Source of the DNA: Zygnema cylindricum
Taxonomy: Eukaryota; Streptophyta; Zygnematophyceae; Zygnematales; Zygnemataceae
DNA length: 64,000 bases
Assembly: GCA_037447655.1 (NCBI GenBank)
Contig: JBBHKE010001464.1
Location: forward strand, 1-64,000
Direction of reading: 5' to 3'
This document shows, piece after piece, positions 35,063 to 45,907 of this stretch. The notes under the pieces were generated by a model. That model had not been told where the DNA came from. It ran no database searches and saw only the letters and a list, made by a program, of their open reading frames with translations. The translations under genes were made by a program, and so were the position numbers. Numbering within the stretch: the stretch's first letter is position 1; every line of letters begins with the position of its first letter.

Positions 35063-37376
35063 GCAAAGGATCCATCACCTTTTGCAAATTCCAGATGATG
35101 GTTACCTCTGGCACAAATATGGACAAAAAAGAATGAAGGGTACAAATACTATGAGGTAAATAAGCTTTCACGAGAAATGAAAGAAGGCACTTTTCCCTTT
35201 TTTTAATATAGTTTTTTCTGTCTGTCTATGTTTTTTTAGGGTTTTTAGCGATCCGTAAATTTGTACGATAATGCCGATGATGGTCCAGGAGAGAAGTGAA
35301 TTTTGGGGATACAAAATTTTCTACAGTTTTTTCGACAATTGTCTTAATATGGAAATAGTGCTCAGTTTTTAAACTGACCTGTCCTTGTCTGTATGGTTAC
35401 CGACAAAGAATTTACACTTTAACATAGCTAGAGTTTATGACTTATTAGCATTTAAGCGGATTTTGTGTTCTGCCACGTGGCTCATTATGGACCACTTATG
35501 GACCACCTAAACCAACAGTGTTATTAACATCAATTTATAGTTTCGGATCAAAGAGTCCCTCACTCGTATTAGAGTCGTCAGCTCTAATAGAGATGAAAAG
35601 TGTACTTTACTTAGGACATGACTTCTTGACTTAAGGGATTGTCATTGTTTAGAATGAAGGCTCTTTATTTTTACCCTGCCCCCTTTTTTATTCTTTATTC
35701 TTGGTTCTTTATGTGTTGTTTTGTGTTTTTTGCTCTGTATATTTTCCTTTCAGTTTCAGTTTGTCTCAAAGCAGTAACTATTTAAATGAGATTTTCTCTG
35801 CCAAGCCTCTTTGGAAACTGGGCTCAGCACGTATAACAGTCTCTCCCTCTTCCTCTCCCTCTCCCTCTCCCCCTCTCTCTCCCTCAGAAACTACTATCGA
35901 TGTGTTTTACACAAGGGATGGGCCTGTCCCGCGAGAAGAACCATCGATTTTGACATAAATAGTTTGGAGAGAGGGAAAACTGAATCTTTGGAAAAACACA
36001 ACCACAGAGCATCTCTTCGCTCTGCCTCTCAACTCATTCAGCAGGGAGTGGGAGAGAGGTGGGAGGAACAAATTTCACCGGGCTCTACCAGCTCGCCAAG
36101 TGGCGTGTTTTTAGAGGAGTTTGGGATATCGTCGAGTCAGAAATCGAAGAGCATTACATTAATCACTATTAAAGGATTGGGAGTAAAGGTAGAGGCTTCC
36201 GCATTATTGCCGGTAGAAGTACCGGAAGAAATTTTTTGGAGGGAAAAACAATTGTTGGGAAATGATATGTTTGGGAAGGGAGAGGCTAGGGAAGCTTCCA
36301 TGTTACTGCCTATAGACATTGAGAAATTAAATAATTGGAGAGAAGATCGAGCGGCAAGTGGTCTGTTTGAAAAGAGGGAGGGGAGAGAAGAAATAAGGGT
36401 GGTCTTGGAGGAGGATAAGGGAAGGATAAATCTTGAGGATGGCGAGAATGATCAGATTGTTCCGTCTGTGAAGATAGCGATAGTGGAGGAGAGAAAATTA
36501 GTTTTTGAAACTGAGGATCCTATGATAATTAGAGAATATGGTTGTTTGGAGAATAATGAGGTAATTGACGGGAGAAGGAGAGATCTCGAGGAGGATGAGA
36601 AGAGAAGGGCAGGTTTGGAGGATGAGAGGAGGAGACGTTTGGAGGAGAATGAGAGGAGAAGAAGAGATTCAGAGGAGATGAGGAACGGTGAGAATGATCG
36701 AACGACTTTGGAAGAGAATGAGAGAACGATACATTTGGAGGAAAACGAAAGGAGAAGGATAGTTTTGGAGGAGAACGAGAGGAGAAGAAGAGATTTGGAG
36801 GAGAACGAAAGAAGGATAGCTTTGGAGAATTATGAAAGGAGATGTTTGGACGAGGACGAGAGGAGGAGGAGTGAGGAAAATGATCGAAGGATAGTTTTGG
36901 AGGAGAATGCAAGGAGATGGAAAGAATTGGAGGAGAATGATAGTAGAAGAAGATCTTGGGAGGAGAGACAGAATCGTGTCGGTGAAACAGAAGAAAGATG
37001 TTTTATCCCAACTTTAGATTTACTTGGTCAGTCCTCGAGAACTCCTTCCTCTCGAAGTTCTATTTTGACACACGGGGAGGGAGAGGGAGAAGGAGCGGGA
37101 GAAGGTGAGGGAGAGAGAATGTTTGGATGTTCACATTTTGAATGGTTTAATCCTCCTCCTGTGTTTCAGGAAGAAAGAGTCGAGGAACAAAATAAAGGGG
37201 GAGCCAGGAAAGGACTTCAAGAAAGATTAGGTTGGGAAAATGATATTTCGTCTTCTTCCGGAACATTTTTAAGCAAATTTGAAAGGAGGGAAAGTTGGGA
37301 TGTTCTTGATAGGGAATGGTTGGGTCTCTCTTCTGGGTTAGATATGGGAATAAGAATAAAACAAGAGCGGCCGTGA
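35063..37376 (+). CDS. WRKY-domain protein with long Glu/Arg-rich tail (5' incomplete)
   Basis: Exon 35063-35155 encodes IPDDGYLWHKYGQKRMKG, a WRKY core with heptad WHKYGQK. A phase-2 GT-AG intron (35156-35887) splits the Arg codon just before NYYRC, the place of the conserved intron in WRKY C-terminal domains. Exon 35888-37376 continues with a zinc finger of form C-x7-C-x23-H-x-H, ending LEKHNH. Group III usually has C-x7-C with HxC, and groups I/II have C-x4-5-C with HxH, so this is a hybrid. About 470 residues follow: a Ser/Gly linker, then 36400-36990 with tandem LEENERRRR-like decapeptides (probable charged helix), then a GEGEGEGAG run. WRKY proteins bind W-box DNA in the nucleus; the tail's role is unknown. 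The upstream exon(s) and start codon were not found. Confidence 0.75.
35420..35612. mobile_element. MITE remnant in the WRKY-gene intron
   Basis: The stretch with GGACCACTTATGGACCACC, CAGTGTTATTAACATCAATTT and AGAGTCGTCAGCTCTAATAG aligns by eye with the right half of the receptor-kinase MITE at 55573-55769. It ends AAGTGTACT like that copy (CAGTGTACT). The left end is diverged. Confidence 0.55.
35837..35887 (+). repeat. CTCCCT microsatellite acting as polypyrimidine tract
   Basis: A CTCTCC/CTCCCT hexamer run leads straight into CAG at the 3' splice site of the WRKY-gene intron (exon starts 35888). It is the only pyrimidine tract available to this acceptor. Confidence 0.8.
36570..36960 (+). 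repeat. Intragenic ~30-bp coding repeat
   Basis: Repeats with GAGGAGAATGAGAGGAGAAG encode about a dozen imperfect decapeptides of the form (D/V/L)LEENERRRR. They lie wholly inside the WRKY-type gene, keep the frame, and imply length growth by tandem duplication. Confidence 0.85.
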
Positions 37377-37539
37377 GTCTGTGAATATAAAAAAGGAGTA
37401 TATGTTTTGTTAGACCCCTTTGATATAATCAGTGTTGAGTCACAAATTCTGTAATTGAGGTTTGCGAAATATCGATTTCCATTTGTGCACCAACACTTTG
37501 AAACTGCAGCTTAAAGTATAATCCAGACAGACAAAGTTT

Positions 37540-37692
37540 CTTATTCGGTGGAGAAAGGTTTCTTATCGGTGGAGAAAGGTTTCTTATCGGTGGAGAACGT
37601 TTTTATTCGGTGGAGAAAGGTTTCTTATCGGTGGAGAACGTTTTCTTATGAAGTTTCTTATTCGGTGGAGAACGTTTTCTTATGAAGTTTCT
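37540..37692. repeat. ~20-bp minisatellite downstream of the WRKY-type gene
   Basis: About eight copies of GGTTTCTTATCGGTGGAGAA and variants (AAAGG / AACGTTTT), starting about 160 bp after the stop codon, so probably within or just after the 3' UTR. Confidence 0.85.
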
Positions 37693-38688
37693 TATTCAGA
37701 AGATCAATGGACATTTCTCTACGATTCATTGGAGGAAAGTAGGAAAGGAAGGATCTTCTTGACACCAGTCCATCGATCGAAGTTCTTGGAAGCTCAAAAA
37801 TGAGATAATTGTTTAGGATTATGGATCTAAAATGTCAATATGTCTGTAAATAGGTGTGCAATTCTACATTTACTCTCAATAAGATTTTTTTTAGATATTT
37901 GCCATTTGTATTATGTACTTTACTTACTTAAATACTGTTATTTTTATTCCATTGAGTTCATATTGTAGTCTTATGTCTGATGTAATCCTTATGTTCAATT
38001 ATTATCGCATTATAAAGAAAAATGGACCTTCAATGTAATTGCTATTCTGTATAAAATCTCACACAGAATTAAACTCGTATTGTCAATTGAAACTTGGTGT
38101 ACAATCTTCTAAAGATGAATTTGAAAAGCTTAAGGTTTTTTATCAACTATTATTTTGAAGTTTTGAGAGTAGTATTGACGATCTCCTTCTTGGAGATGAT
38201 TCGTTTCAGATCGGAATTTGTGATTCTGATTCGTAGGAAGTATAATAAGAATCTCACATACAAAGGGGAGATGGTAAACCACGGGTAGGTTTTAGGTTTG
38301 ATGTATGTTGAATTAATGCTCGGAGCCTCGCGCGAATTGAAGGAAAACTGTTGTTTTCTATTGTTTTTACCACCTTTTTGCATTCTATTTTTCAGTATGT
38401 GATCGTGACCGTTTTGCTTTAGGGAAAGTTTGATGATCCTCTGAGCTTAAAAATATTTTTTCAACCCTAAAACTGGTTCAGCTGTCCGTATAAAAAGATT
38501 TGTCGATGTTTATACTTGTTTGGCTACACTCAAACAAGGCGAGAGAGCAATCTCAATGTGAAATCGAAACTAGTAAATGAAAATGTTAACTATGGACTTA
38601 ACTCTCTTTACACCTTAAAAGGTCTTATCAACATTCTCACGTAATCCTATTATCCATTGAACAGCCAAAATATTTTAACAGAATCGTA
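37693..38688. other. Intergenic spacer
   Basis: AT-rich, with AATAAG/TATAAAG-type text that could hold the WRKY-gene polyadenylation site. No gene supported. Confidence 0.4.
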
Positions 38689-38840
38689 CACCGTGAATCA
38701 TTGTTAGTATTAGTAACCCTAATTCAGTGCGAGTCTTCTTTGGCTCTTGAACATAAAATAAAGCTAATAATACAAACTGTTTTCGCTTAACCTAATCTAA
38801 TAATCGTCCAAAGTAGTCCACGTCTAATAGCATCACGGTG
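38689..38840. mobile_element. TA-flanked CACCGTGA-type MITE
   Basis: 152 bp, ends CACCGTGAATC and, in reverse complement, CACCGTGATGC, flanked by TA (38687-38688, 38841-38842). Confidence 0.82.
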
Positions 38841-39095
38841 TACTTTCCTGCCTACAGTTGATGGAAAATTTAAAGGTTTTCTAAAAATGTACACGCTTTG
38901 CTTAAAAGACCCACTTGATTCGAACAAAATACCTGTTATCCCAAACACTAATCTTGGCGGCTTTGAACCCGACAATTTTTCCTGCAAATTATAAGCATCG
39001 AGTTTCGCGGCAATTTATAGGTTTTTGCTACTTTATTCTGGACGACCTTCACTATGCTTTCATGCTCCCATCTTAGGGTTAGAATTCAAAAGCTA

Positions 39096-39311
39096 CACCG
39101 TGAATCGTTATTAGTGTTAATTTTTTTTCGTCGCTTAAAACATCTTTTCTCCGTACACATATGTCGGATTGTAGATCTGACGGTTGCGATTGAAAGTTAG
39201 GATTATAAGCTTCCGATTGGCGGTCTAAATCTGAAAATCGGACAAGTGTGTACGCAGAAAATATGTTTAGAGTGGCGAAAAAGTAATTAACCCTAATAGC
39301 AATTCAAGGTG
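39096..39311. mobile_element. TA-flanked CACCGTGA-type MITE
   Basis: 216 bp, left end CACCGTGAATCGTTATTAGT, right end in reverse complement CACCTTGAATTGCTATTAGG, flanked by TA (39094-39095, 39312-39313). The interior is shared with 28044-28242. Confidence 0.85.
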
Positions 39312-39313
39312 TA

Positions 39314-40317
39314 GCGTTTAAACGGGTAAATAACTGTATTGTACTTCACACAATAATGCTAATTAAATGATTGGAATGGTAGAAATATAGATTCGATTAG
39401 TAACATCTCATTTTTTCGCTTTTGTTTTATTGATCAATACGCAGATGTGGTGTATTTCACTAAAACATTGTTGTGTCTTTGAAGATAAGAAAAAAATAAA
39501 TAGTGGCAACTCGTTTAATCAATATAAACAAGTGTTAAGACTTAAGAAGGATGATTCATCGTTCAAATATCTTGGGTTTGGCGTTCAAACCCAACATTAC
39601 TATCTCCATGTCGAAAAAATGTTCAGAAAATGCCGGTTTTTTTCTTTTTATTTTATGCTCGCGGAAAATGTAAATCTTGAATTATAAAGTACAAAAAATC
39701 AATGTGAACATTGATATGTTGCAATATTATAATGCTAAAATTGAAGGCAAAAAATTGTACATTTCGAGGAAGACATTAAGTTGTGAGCAGCTAAAGTTTT
39801 AAAAAGAGACTCACCAATAGCAACAGATGTAATTCTGTGACCTCCATTGGTCCACATAATGTCCAGCTTATATGAAGCCTCTAGGATAATATTTGCACTT
39901 TTGGCTTTAGCAATGAATAAGTGCCACCCTGGCACGCAAAAACTCTGACTGACTACACCCCTGTGTAGCTTGGACTAACTTGAGTCGGTAGCTTGGACTA
40001 ACTTGAGTCTGCAGCAAAAAGAATCACTGAAATAGCTCACCTGAGCATTAAGTAATGGTTGGCCAAAGATGGCCTATAAATACAGATGCACTCTAGGAGA
40101 GAGGCGACTACCTAAATTTTGTCTAAGTCCTAAGCTCCCTCTCTAAACCCCCTACTACAAGTATACCTGACGAATCATACGACAGTAAGGTACAAAATAG
40201 TACAGGTACCGTTGTACTTCTTATACGGCCATGGTACGGCATGATCGTCCCACTGATGCCATTCAGTTCCTGAGCCGTAGTTGCTCTTTCCTCAATATAC
40301 GCTGTCCACTAATGGTT
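39314..40317. other. Intergenic spacer
   Basis: Contains a 26-bp-period doublet of TAGCTTGGACTAACTTGAGT at 39967-40010. Frames at 39430-39687 and 39735-39935 are unrecognised. Confidence 0.4.
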
Positions 40318-41263
40318 TGCCACGTGTCACCTACCGACATCAACTCCACAAACCCCCAAACGTCCATTCCGGAATTCCGGCTCCTCCGTGAGTTGTTGAT
40401 CGCGAACGACATTTTAATTTTGTCCGTTGAAATAGATGTCATTTCGTTAATTTCGTGTGGTCCATTATTTCGTGCGGTCCTGCACATTTTATGTTCACTT
40501 TGTCCCGTAAAATGTTAAATGAATTATGCCGCCGTGTTTTGTGTTAAATATAAATCAAACACAAATTTTGAAACGTTTCATCAAGGCCTAACGGATAAGA
40601 TGGCCGGCTATAACTTGTTGCAGATGTTCGCAAGGTCATAGGATCAAATCTTGATCTTGGCAACTGTGTTTTGCGAAGGGCTATGTCTATTGCTTCCAAT
40701 GCTTGTCTCCTTCTCTGCCTGGGGCAGCCATCATGCAGCCATGGGTGCCTGCCAGTGCTCAGTGGCAGATGTTCGAAAGGTCATAGGATCAAATCCTATC
40801 CTTGGCACCTCTGTTTTGCTAAGGGGCTATGCTATGTCTCCTGCTCCATATGCGTGTCACCTTCTATGCCTGAAGCTGCCTGCCAGTCCTCAATGCTTAA
40901 CGGATAAGACGGCCGACTATGTCTTATTGCAGATGTTCGAAAGGTCATAGGATGAAATCCTGTCCGTGGCAACTCTGTTTTGCGAAGGGCTATGTCTCCT
41001 GCTCCCTATGCCTGTCTCCTTCTCTGCGTGAGGCATCCATGGGTGCCTGCCAGTGCTCAGTGGTAGATGTCCAAAAGGTCATAGGATCAAATCCTATCCT
41101 TGGCACCTCTGTTTTGCTAAGGGGCTATGTCTGCTGCTCCATATGCCTGTCTCTTTCTATGCTTGAGGCTGCCTGCCAGTCCTCAATGACTACGACAAGT
41201 ATGAGGACTGTAATAAGCCTATAGCCCTCAAGAGATAGAATGTAAAATACCCTTTTTCAACAA
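40318..41263 (+). mobile_element. SINE-like repeat, copy 1 (internally multiplied)
   Basis: A ~270-bp 5' part (CCACGTGTCA, CCGTTGAAATA, TTTCGTGCGGTCCTG) is followed by a tRNA-like head. TAACGGATAAGATGG (40589, repeated near 40900) sits where an A box would be, and GGATCAAATCC (40786-40796) in a T-arm-like hairpin where a B box would be. The head/body module (AGATGTTCGAAAGGTCATAG ... CTGCCTGCCAGT) is present four times. The tail ends CTACGACAAGTATGAG ... CCCTTTTTCAACAA, shared with the other copies. Best read as a tRNA-derived SINE with tandem amplification, not a functional tRNA. Confidence 0.6.
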
Positions 41264-41696
41264 CAGAATCATGATTCCATCTAACTTTTTTTTCAACGCA
41301 CTAAAAAAAAATTTTTTTAAGGAAGAATCAGGGACCAAATTCTATTCATTGGCCAATAAACAAAAACAACGGTTAATTGAGCTTGCGACAAATTTACACT
41401 AATATAAAAAGACAAAAAAAAAACAACTCAAATTTCACCAATTCATTCACTCTTTTCACGACCTTTTCCTATCTCTCTCCTCTCTCTCTTCCTTTTTCCT
41501 CTCATACTCGATCCTTTCTTTTGCAAGCTCATCTAATATACACTATTCTAATCTTTTTTGTCATCGAAAAAAGCATTACAATCTAACTGAAATGTCTCTT
41601 GATCCTTTTATAACTTCCCTTTCGCTTCTTTGTTCTCTTCTTTTCAGATATCCAAATTCTTTCAGAAGTTTTGCATCTCGGCCTTTTGCTATTTTT
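41264..41696. other. Spacer
   Basis: A-run and CTCTC-rich DNA (41450-41520). No gene. Confidence 0.5.
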
Positions 41697-42334
41697 CTAA
41701 ATCTGCACTCTCTCATTCCCTGACTCGTGTTCTGTAGAAAGCGATCTCAGTTGAGACTCTCCATTGGCGCATTGCTTCTTCAACTCCTCCACTTTTCCCC
41801 CAAGCGTTTGGAGCTCATTTTCCTCCATTTTCTTAACTAGTTTCTCACATCTCAATTGAGAATGCTGAAAACAAAAAAAAAGAAAAGTACAAAAAGAAAA
41901 AATGTTAGGATTTTCAGAGGGCAAAATTTACAAAAAACAAGACCACAAAGTTGCCCTTATCTATCTCTTTTTTGTTTCAATCTTCTTTCTAATATTCTAT
42001 TTTTTAGCTACTATTCAAACTAAACTTCCAAACATTTCATTTTTTAGGTTTTACCCAAACTTGCTATACGAAGGCTGCATATGAAAGGACGAAAAGACTG
42101 GAGGAAGTGACAAAGTAGTAGTTTGGCATGTAGTGGGAAGAAGAGAAGAGGAAGAATAATCTGATCGGCATGAATGAGAGAATTGAGAATTTTTGATTCC
42201 AAGTTGACTGGCGGGAAATTAGCGATAGAAGATGTGAAATAGTGTGGGGAGGGGAAGGGTGTTGACGTACATGAAACGTGTTGTTCTGTGACTGCTACAC
42301 CAACTGAAGATGAAGATGATGCTGGAGTAGACAT
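41697..42334 (-). CDS. Possible small coiled-coil protein, model incomplete
   Basis: A minus-strand ATG at 42334 opens MSTPASSSSSVGVAVTEQHV, with a strong GTACGT donor-like site soon after (42276). Downstream, TTTTCAG at 41871-41865 precedes a 55-codon stretch (41864-41697, TAG) containing LVKKMEENELQTLGGKVEEL and then LKKQCANGESQLRSL, a clear heptad-type helix. The phases of these two pieces do not match with the GTACGT donor, so an internal exon or another donor is needed; I could not find one without a stop. I do not recognise the family. Confidence 0.35.
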
Positions 42335-42339
42335 CACAG

Positions 42340-43036
42340 AATTTAGATAAGCAAGAAGCTCTCACAGATGCTCAGAAAAAATACACACAGTTTTGGAACA
42401 CAGCCAAAAATAATATGTCACAGCATAATTTTGATACAACAAGTTCCTAATTCTGAGATGGCTAAGTCCTATTCTTATACCTAAAAGATTTGTTCTTCTA
42501 AGAGCTAGCAACCACTTATTGCCCTAACTAATCAAAGGAAGCATACCAGCCATGCATCAATAATATCGACTATCTAAAAAAGGATACCTGAATATGTCAA
42601 GGTATGTCATACACAAAGAATCTGAACTGAGACATTAATCAAACAAAACACGCTTCTGTACAAACTAGAGATAAGTAACATCACAGTACACCGTGTACAA
42701 AACACGTCTGATAATTACAGACGTGGTCCCGGATGACCACCTTCCGTCGGCAACAAATCTTCACCGTCCATCATTTGAAGTTTCATCCAAGATGAAACTT
42801 TTATGTGACACTTCGGTCTTTATGGTAAGTCTGAATAGTACAAACGGATCTTTGTAGAGTGTCAAATTTACCGACGCGTGTCCTGAAGTGTGTCACACCG
42901 TGAACTCCCTCACTGTTCACTATAACATTAATTCTGGTACATACTGAACCAGACTTCCACAAAATATTCTAAATACTGAGAAAACACTCCCCTTGCCTAT
43001 GAAGCTTAGTGAGGACTAAAGCTTTCAAAACAACAG
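42340..43036. other. Spacer
   Basis: A short GC-richer segment (42690-42900) contains nested short palindromes (CACGTCTG/CAGACGTG) and text like the CACCGTG MITE ends (42696, 42896), possibly an eroded MITE. No gene. Confidence 0.4.
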
Positions 43037-43677
43037 GTGCCACGTGTCATCTTCCTCCACTTTGGCGAAGTGCTCCCAAAAAAATATTTCCGGCATGCCT
43101 GCACTCACGCATGCCGTCCGTTCGTAATTCGGCGATCAATGTTGGTCGTTCGATCACATGGCGCGCCGAATAATGTTGACCGTTGAAATTCAACTGTCCT
43201 CGTTCCGTGTTCAACATTAAATTTCCACGGTCATCAGCGCGTTTGACCGATGAAATTCCGTCTTACTTTGCGAATCGTTGATGGCGAAACGATATTTGAT
43301 TTCATTTGGTGCGGTAAAGTATTTCGTGCAGTACTGTACGTTCTCATATTTCATTTCGTTTTGTAGGCCGCTAAATGGAATGTGTCCCCACGTCACTCTT
43401 CAAATACTTATCAAATACAATATGGGTATCAATTATTCAAGATTTAATGGATAAGGTGGGCGGCTACTCCGTACGTCTATCATCCGGATGTCATAAGATC
43501 AAATATTGTTCCTGGCAGCCTATCTTTTGCAAGAGCTCTATCTTCTGTCAGTCTTCTCATCTGCCTGAGGAAGCCATGGCTGCTTGTCAGTTCTCAATGA
43601 CTACGACAAGAATGAGATTTGTAGAATGCCCATAGACTGACTAAGAAGATAGATTATAAAATACCTTTCTTCAACAC
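43037..43677 (+). mobile_element. SINE-like repeat, copy 2
   Basis: The same order as copy 1 with a single head: CCACGTGTCATC, CCGTTGAAAT, a TAATGGATAAGGTGG head (43445), TCATAAGATCAAATA in B-box position, then CAATGACTACGACAAGAATG and a tail ending CTTTCTTCAACA. Confidence 0.6.
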
Positions 43678-43823
43678 CAATCACAAGACTCTACCGTACA
43701 TAAAGGTACAAATGCCAAAGTACTTTTAGTAAGGCATTTGTAAGGCATCGCCATAACGGTGACATCAGTCACATCCAGACTTGTTATCGTGCGCTCGGGA
43801 GATTCCTCAAACCCGTAGGATGT

Positions 43824-44364
43824 TGCCACATGTCATCAAGAGTGGCGGTGACCGAAAAAAGCCAAAACGTCCACTTCGCGATATCGGTTCCCACCATTGC
43901 CGTCTGATCAAAACCGGTTATTGATTCAAGCCGTTGAAATAAATATGTCGCACATTTGTTTGGTGCGGTATCCTAATTCGTACTAAATCTAACTGTATCT
44001 ATGTGTTGAGAATTTTTTCTGTTACGTTAAATGAATTTGTCTATTTGTTAACCTTTAAATATTTATCGAACCCTACATATCTCAGGACAGGTCTTAGTCT
44101 ATAGGAGAATGGTAATGGCTACAGGCAGACTGACAAACGGCAGGTGCCAAGATCACATCTTGCATCGTCAATCTCATTTTTGGTAAATCTACCAAAAAGC
44201 TACTCTTTTTCTCTCTAGAGGGCCTAGGCAGCCGTGGCTTTAACTCTTTTTCCAGCCTTTAGTGACTACAACAAATGTGGGGGCTTGGAGAAGGGAGTTT
44301 GAGGCAGACTGTCTCTTCTCTTTTCTATCTTAATGCAGACCAGAAAATACTTAAATTTCAACAA
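43824..44364 (+). mobile_element. SINE-like repeat, copy 3 (diverged)
   Basis: Shares GCCACATGTCATCAAG, GCCGTTGAAATAAATATGTC, a diverged tRNA-like part (GGTGCCAAGATCACATCTTG) and the tail AGTGACTACAACAAATG ... ATTTCAACAA. Confidence 0.5.
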
Positions 44365-44641
44365 TATGTGGTGTCGCAAATGAAAGTTGTAGTGGGTAAT
44401 AAGAGGTGAAACATGTGGAACTTAATTTGGGGGGTTTGACGATAGTAATGGACGAGGAGAGAGGAAAACATCATGAAAAGGAAATAGGTTTTCCTCCATA
44501 TTAAGGATGACCTATGTTACAATACGGACGTCATTAACAACTCACCGAAAGGTGAGGTAGGTGTCACCAAAGCATAACTACCCAAATATGTTGTTGGGGC
44601 AACCCCATACGGGGATTAACTTACACCACCATTAAAAACTG

Positions 44642-45480
44642 TAGTGTTGTGAATCGGTAAGAAATTTATCATGATAACACTGATATCGAAAGTTATCGGT
44701 TATCGAACGGTAAGAGGTCTCGATATATCGGTTAGAGACCAACAAATTCTGTATCGGCGATAACTTTTACAAAATATAGTATGCATAGAATAGTTCTATA
44801 TAACATACTATATTATATTATTGACTTTATATAGCGTGGCATGCCACGTATAATGAATCTGTTCCGTATCTGTTTAACTGAAATTTATGACGAAAAGCGC
44901 AACACATAAACGTCCACAAATTTAAAACAATACTTTATTCTAAAACTATAGTAGCGAAACGGAAAAAATAAATTACATTGTAAAATTTTAAATCAAACTT
45001 TTTCGAAAAACAGACGTTTAGACGAACAGAGCAAAAGAACGAACTTGTCGGACCGTCGCATAATACTGCCACCATGGAAGTGATATGAGGGCGTAACTAA
45101 CCTTGCAAAAGAAAATAGCAGTCAAAACGACATTCTGGACGGGTATGGGAGCGTGGAACCCAAGTAAAACCCCCTTTAAATTAGAAATAATTAAGGAAAT
45201 ATCGCGATTTTTTACCGAAATCGGGGGGAAGGGGGTTGACAGCGCGTTCGGGGAATAACACGTACAGTTGAGTGTAATGGCGGTACATCTATCTGTACGG
45301 TCCGTACATCTATCGCCAATAGTTATCGATATCGGTGTTCTCGTCGATAAACAACCGATATTATCGGTTAATTATTAGCGATAACACCGATACGATATAT
45401 CGTACCAATATACCGATTATTGGCAACCCGAAAAAGGCCCATATTGGTTATCGACAAATCCTTAGCGATACACAACACTA
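44642..45480. mobile_element. hAT-like non-autonomous element
   Basis: 839 bp, ends TAGTGTTGTGAATCGGTAAG and, in reverse complement, TAGTGTTGTGTATCGCTAAG. It is flanked by AAAAACTG (44634-44641) and AAAAACTA (45481-45488), an 8-bp duplication with one mismatch. Both subterminal regions are dense in GATATATCG, TTATCGGTTA and related motifs in both orientations. No transposase is encoded. Confidence 0.75.
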
Positions 45481-45804
45481 AAAAACTAGGATGCTAACCT
45501 GTTGACAAACAAACAATCTCGTCGCAGATAAAAAATATGATGTTCAAGTAGGTGGAGTATAACACTAAATGGTTGGCCGTCGAATTCTTTGAGAGAAGGC
45601 AAGAAGGAAGTCGTTGGTGATAACGTATGAGCGAGGTACAAAAAACGTTCGGCAAATTAACGAGTCTTGCTAGTAACTGCAACTTGGTAGTCCAAAAGCT
45701 TATGGAGGTCTCCAGGATGCGAGAGGTCCTCCAATAATGTATCAAGCGAATATATGAACACAAACTATCGCGGCTACAATATGGGAATTTGAATCCAAAT
45801 TAGT

Positions 45805-45907
45805 GTTGGGTGTATGAATTAGCGTTAATTTTTGTTGGCGTTAGGCCCTTGAACCCAAAATAGTTATAATAACACTAATTATTTCTTAACTCTTATAATT
45901 CACGGTG
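45805..45907. mobile_element. CACCGTG-type MITE remnant
   Basis: The right end in reverse complement reads CACCGTGAATTATAAGAG and the left part TGAATTAGCGTTAATTTTTG. The left tip is lost. Confidence 0.5.

Noticed and set aside
36529-36912. A 127-codon antisense frame rich in Ser and Pro
   Set aside because: It is the mirror of the Glu/Arg repeat of the WRKY-type gene on the other strand.
40589-40660. Functional tRNA gene
   Set aside because: A- and B-box-like motifs are present, but I could not fold a full acceptor and anticodon arm, and the module recurs as part of a dispersed repeat.
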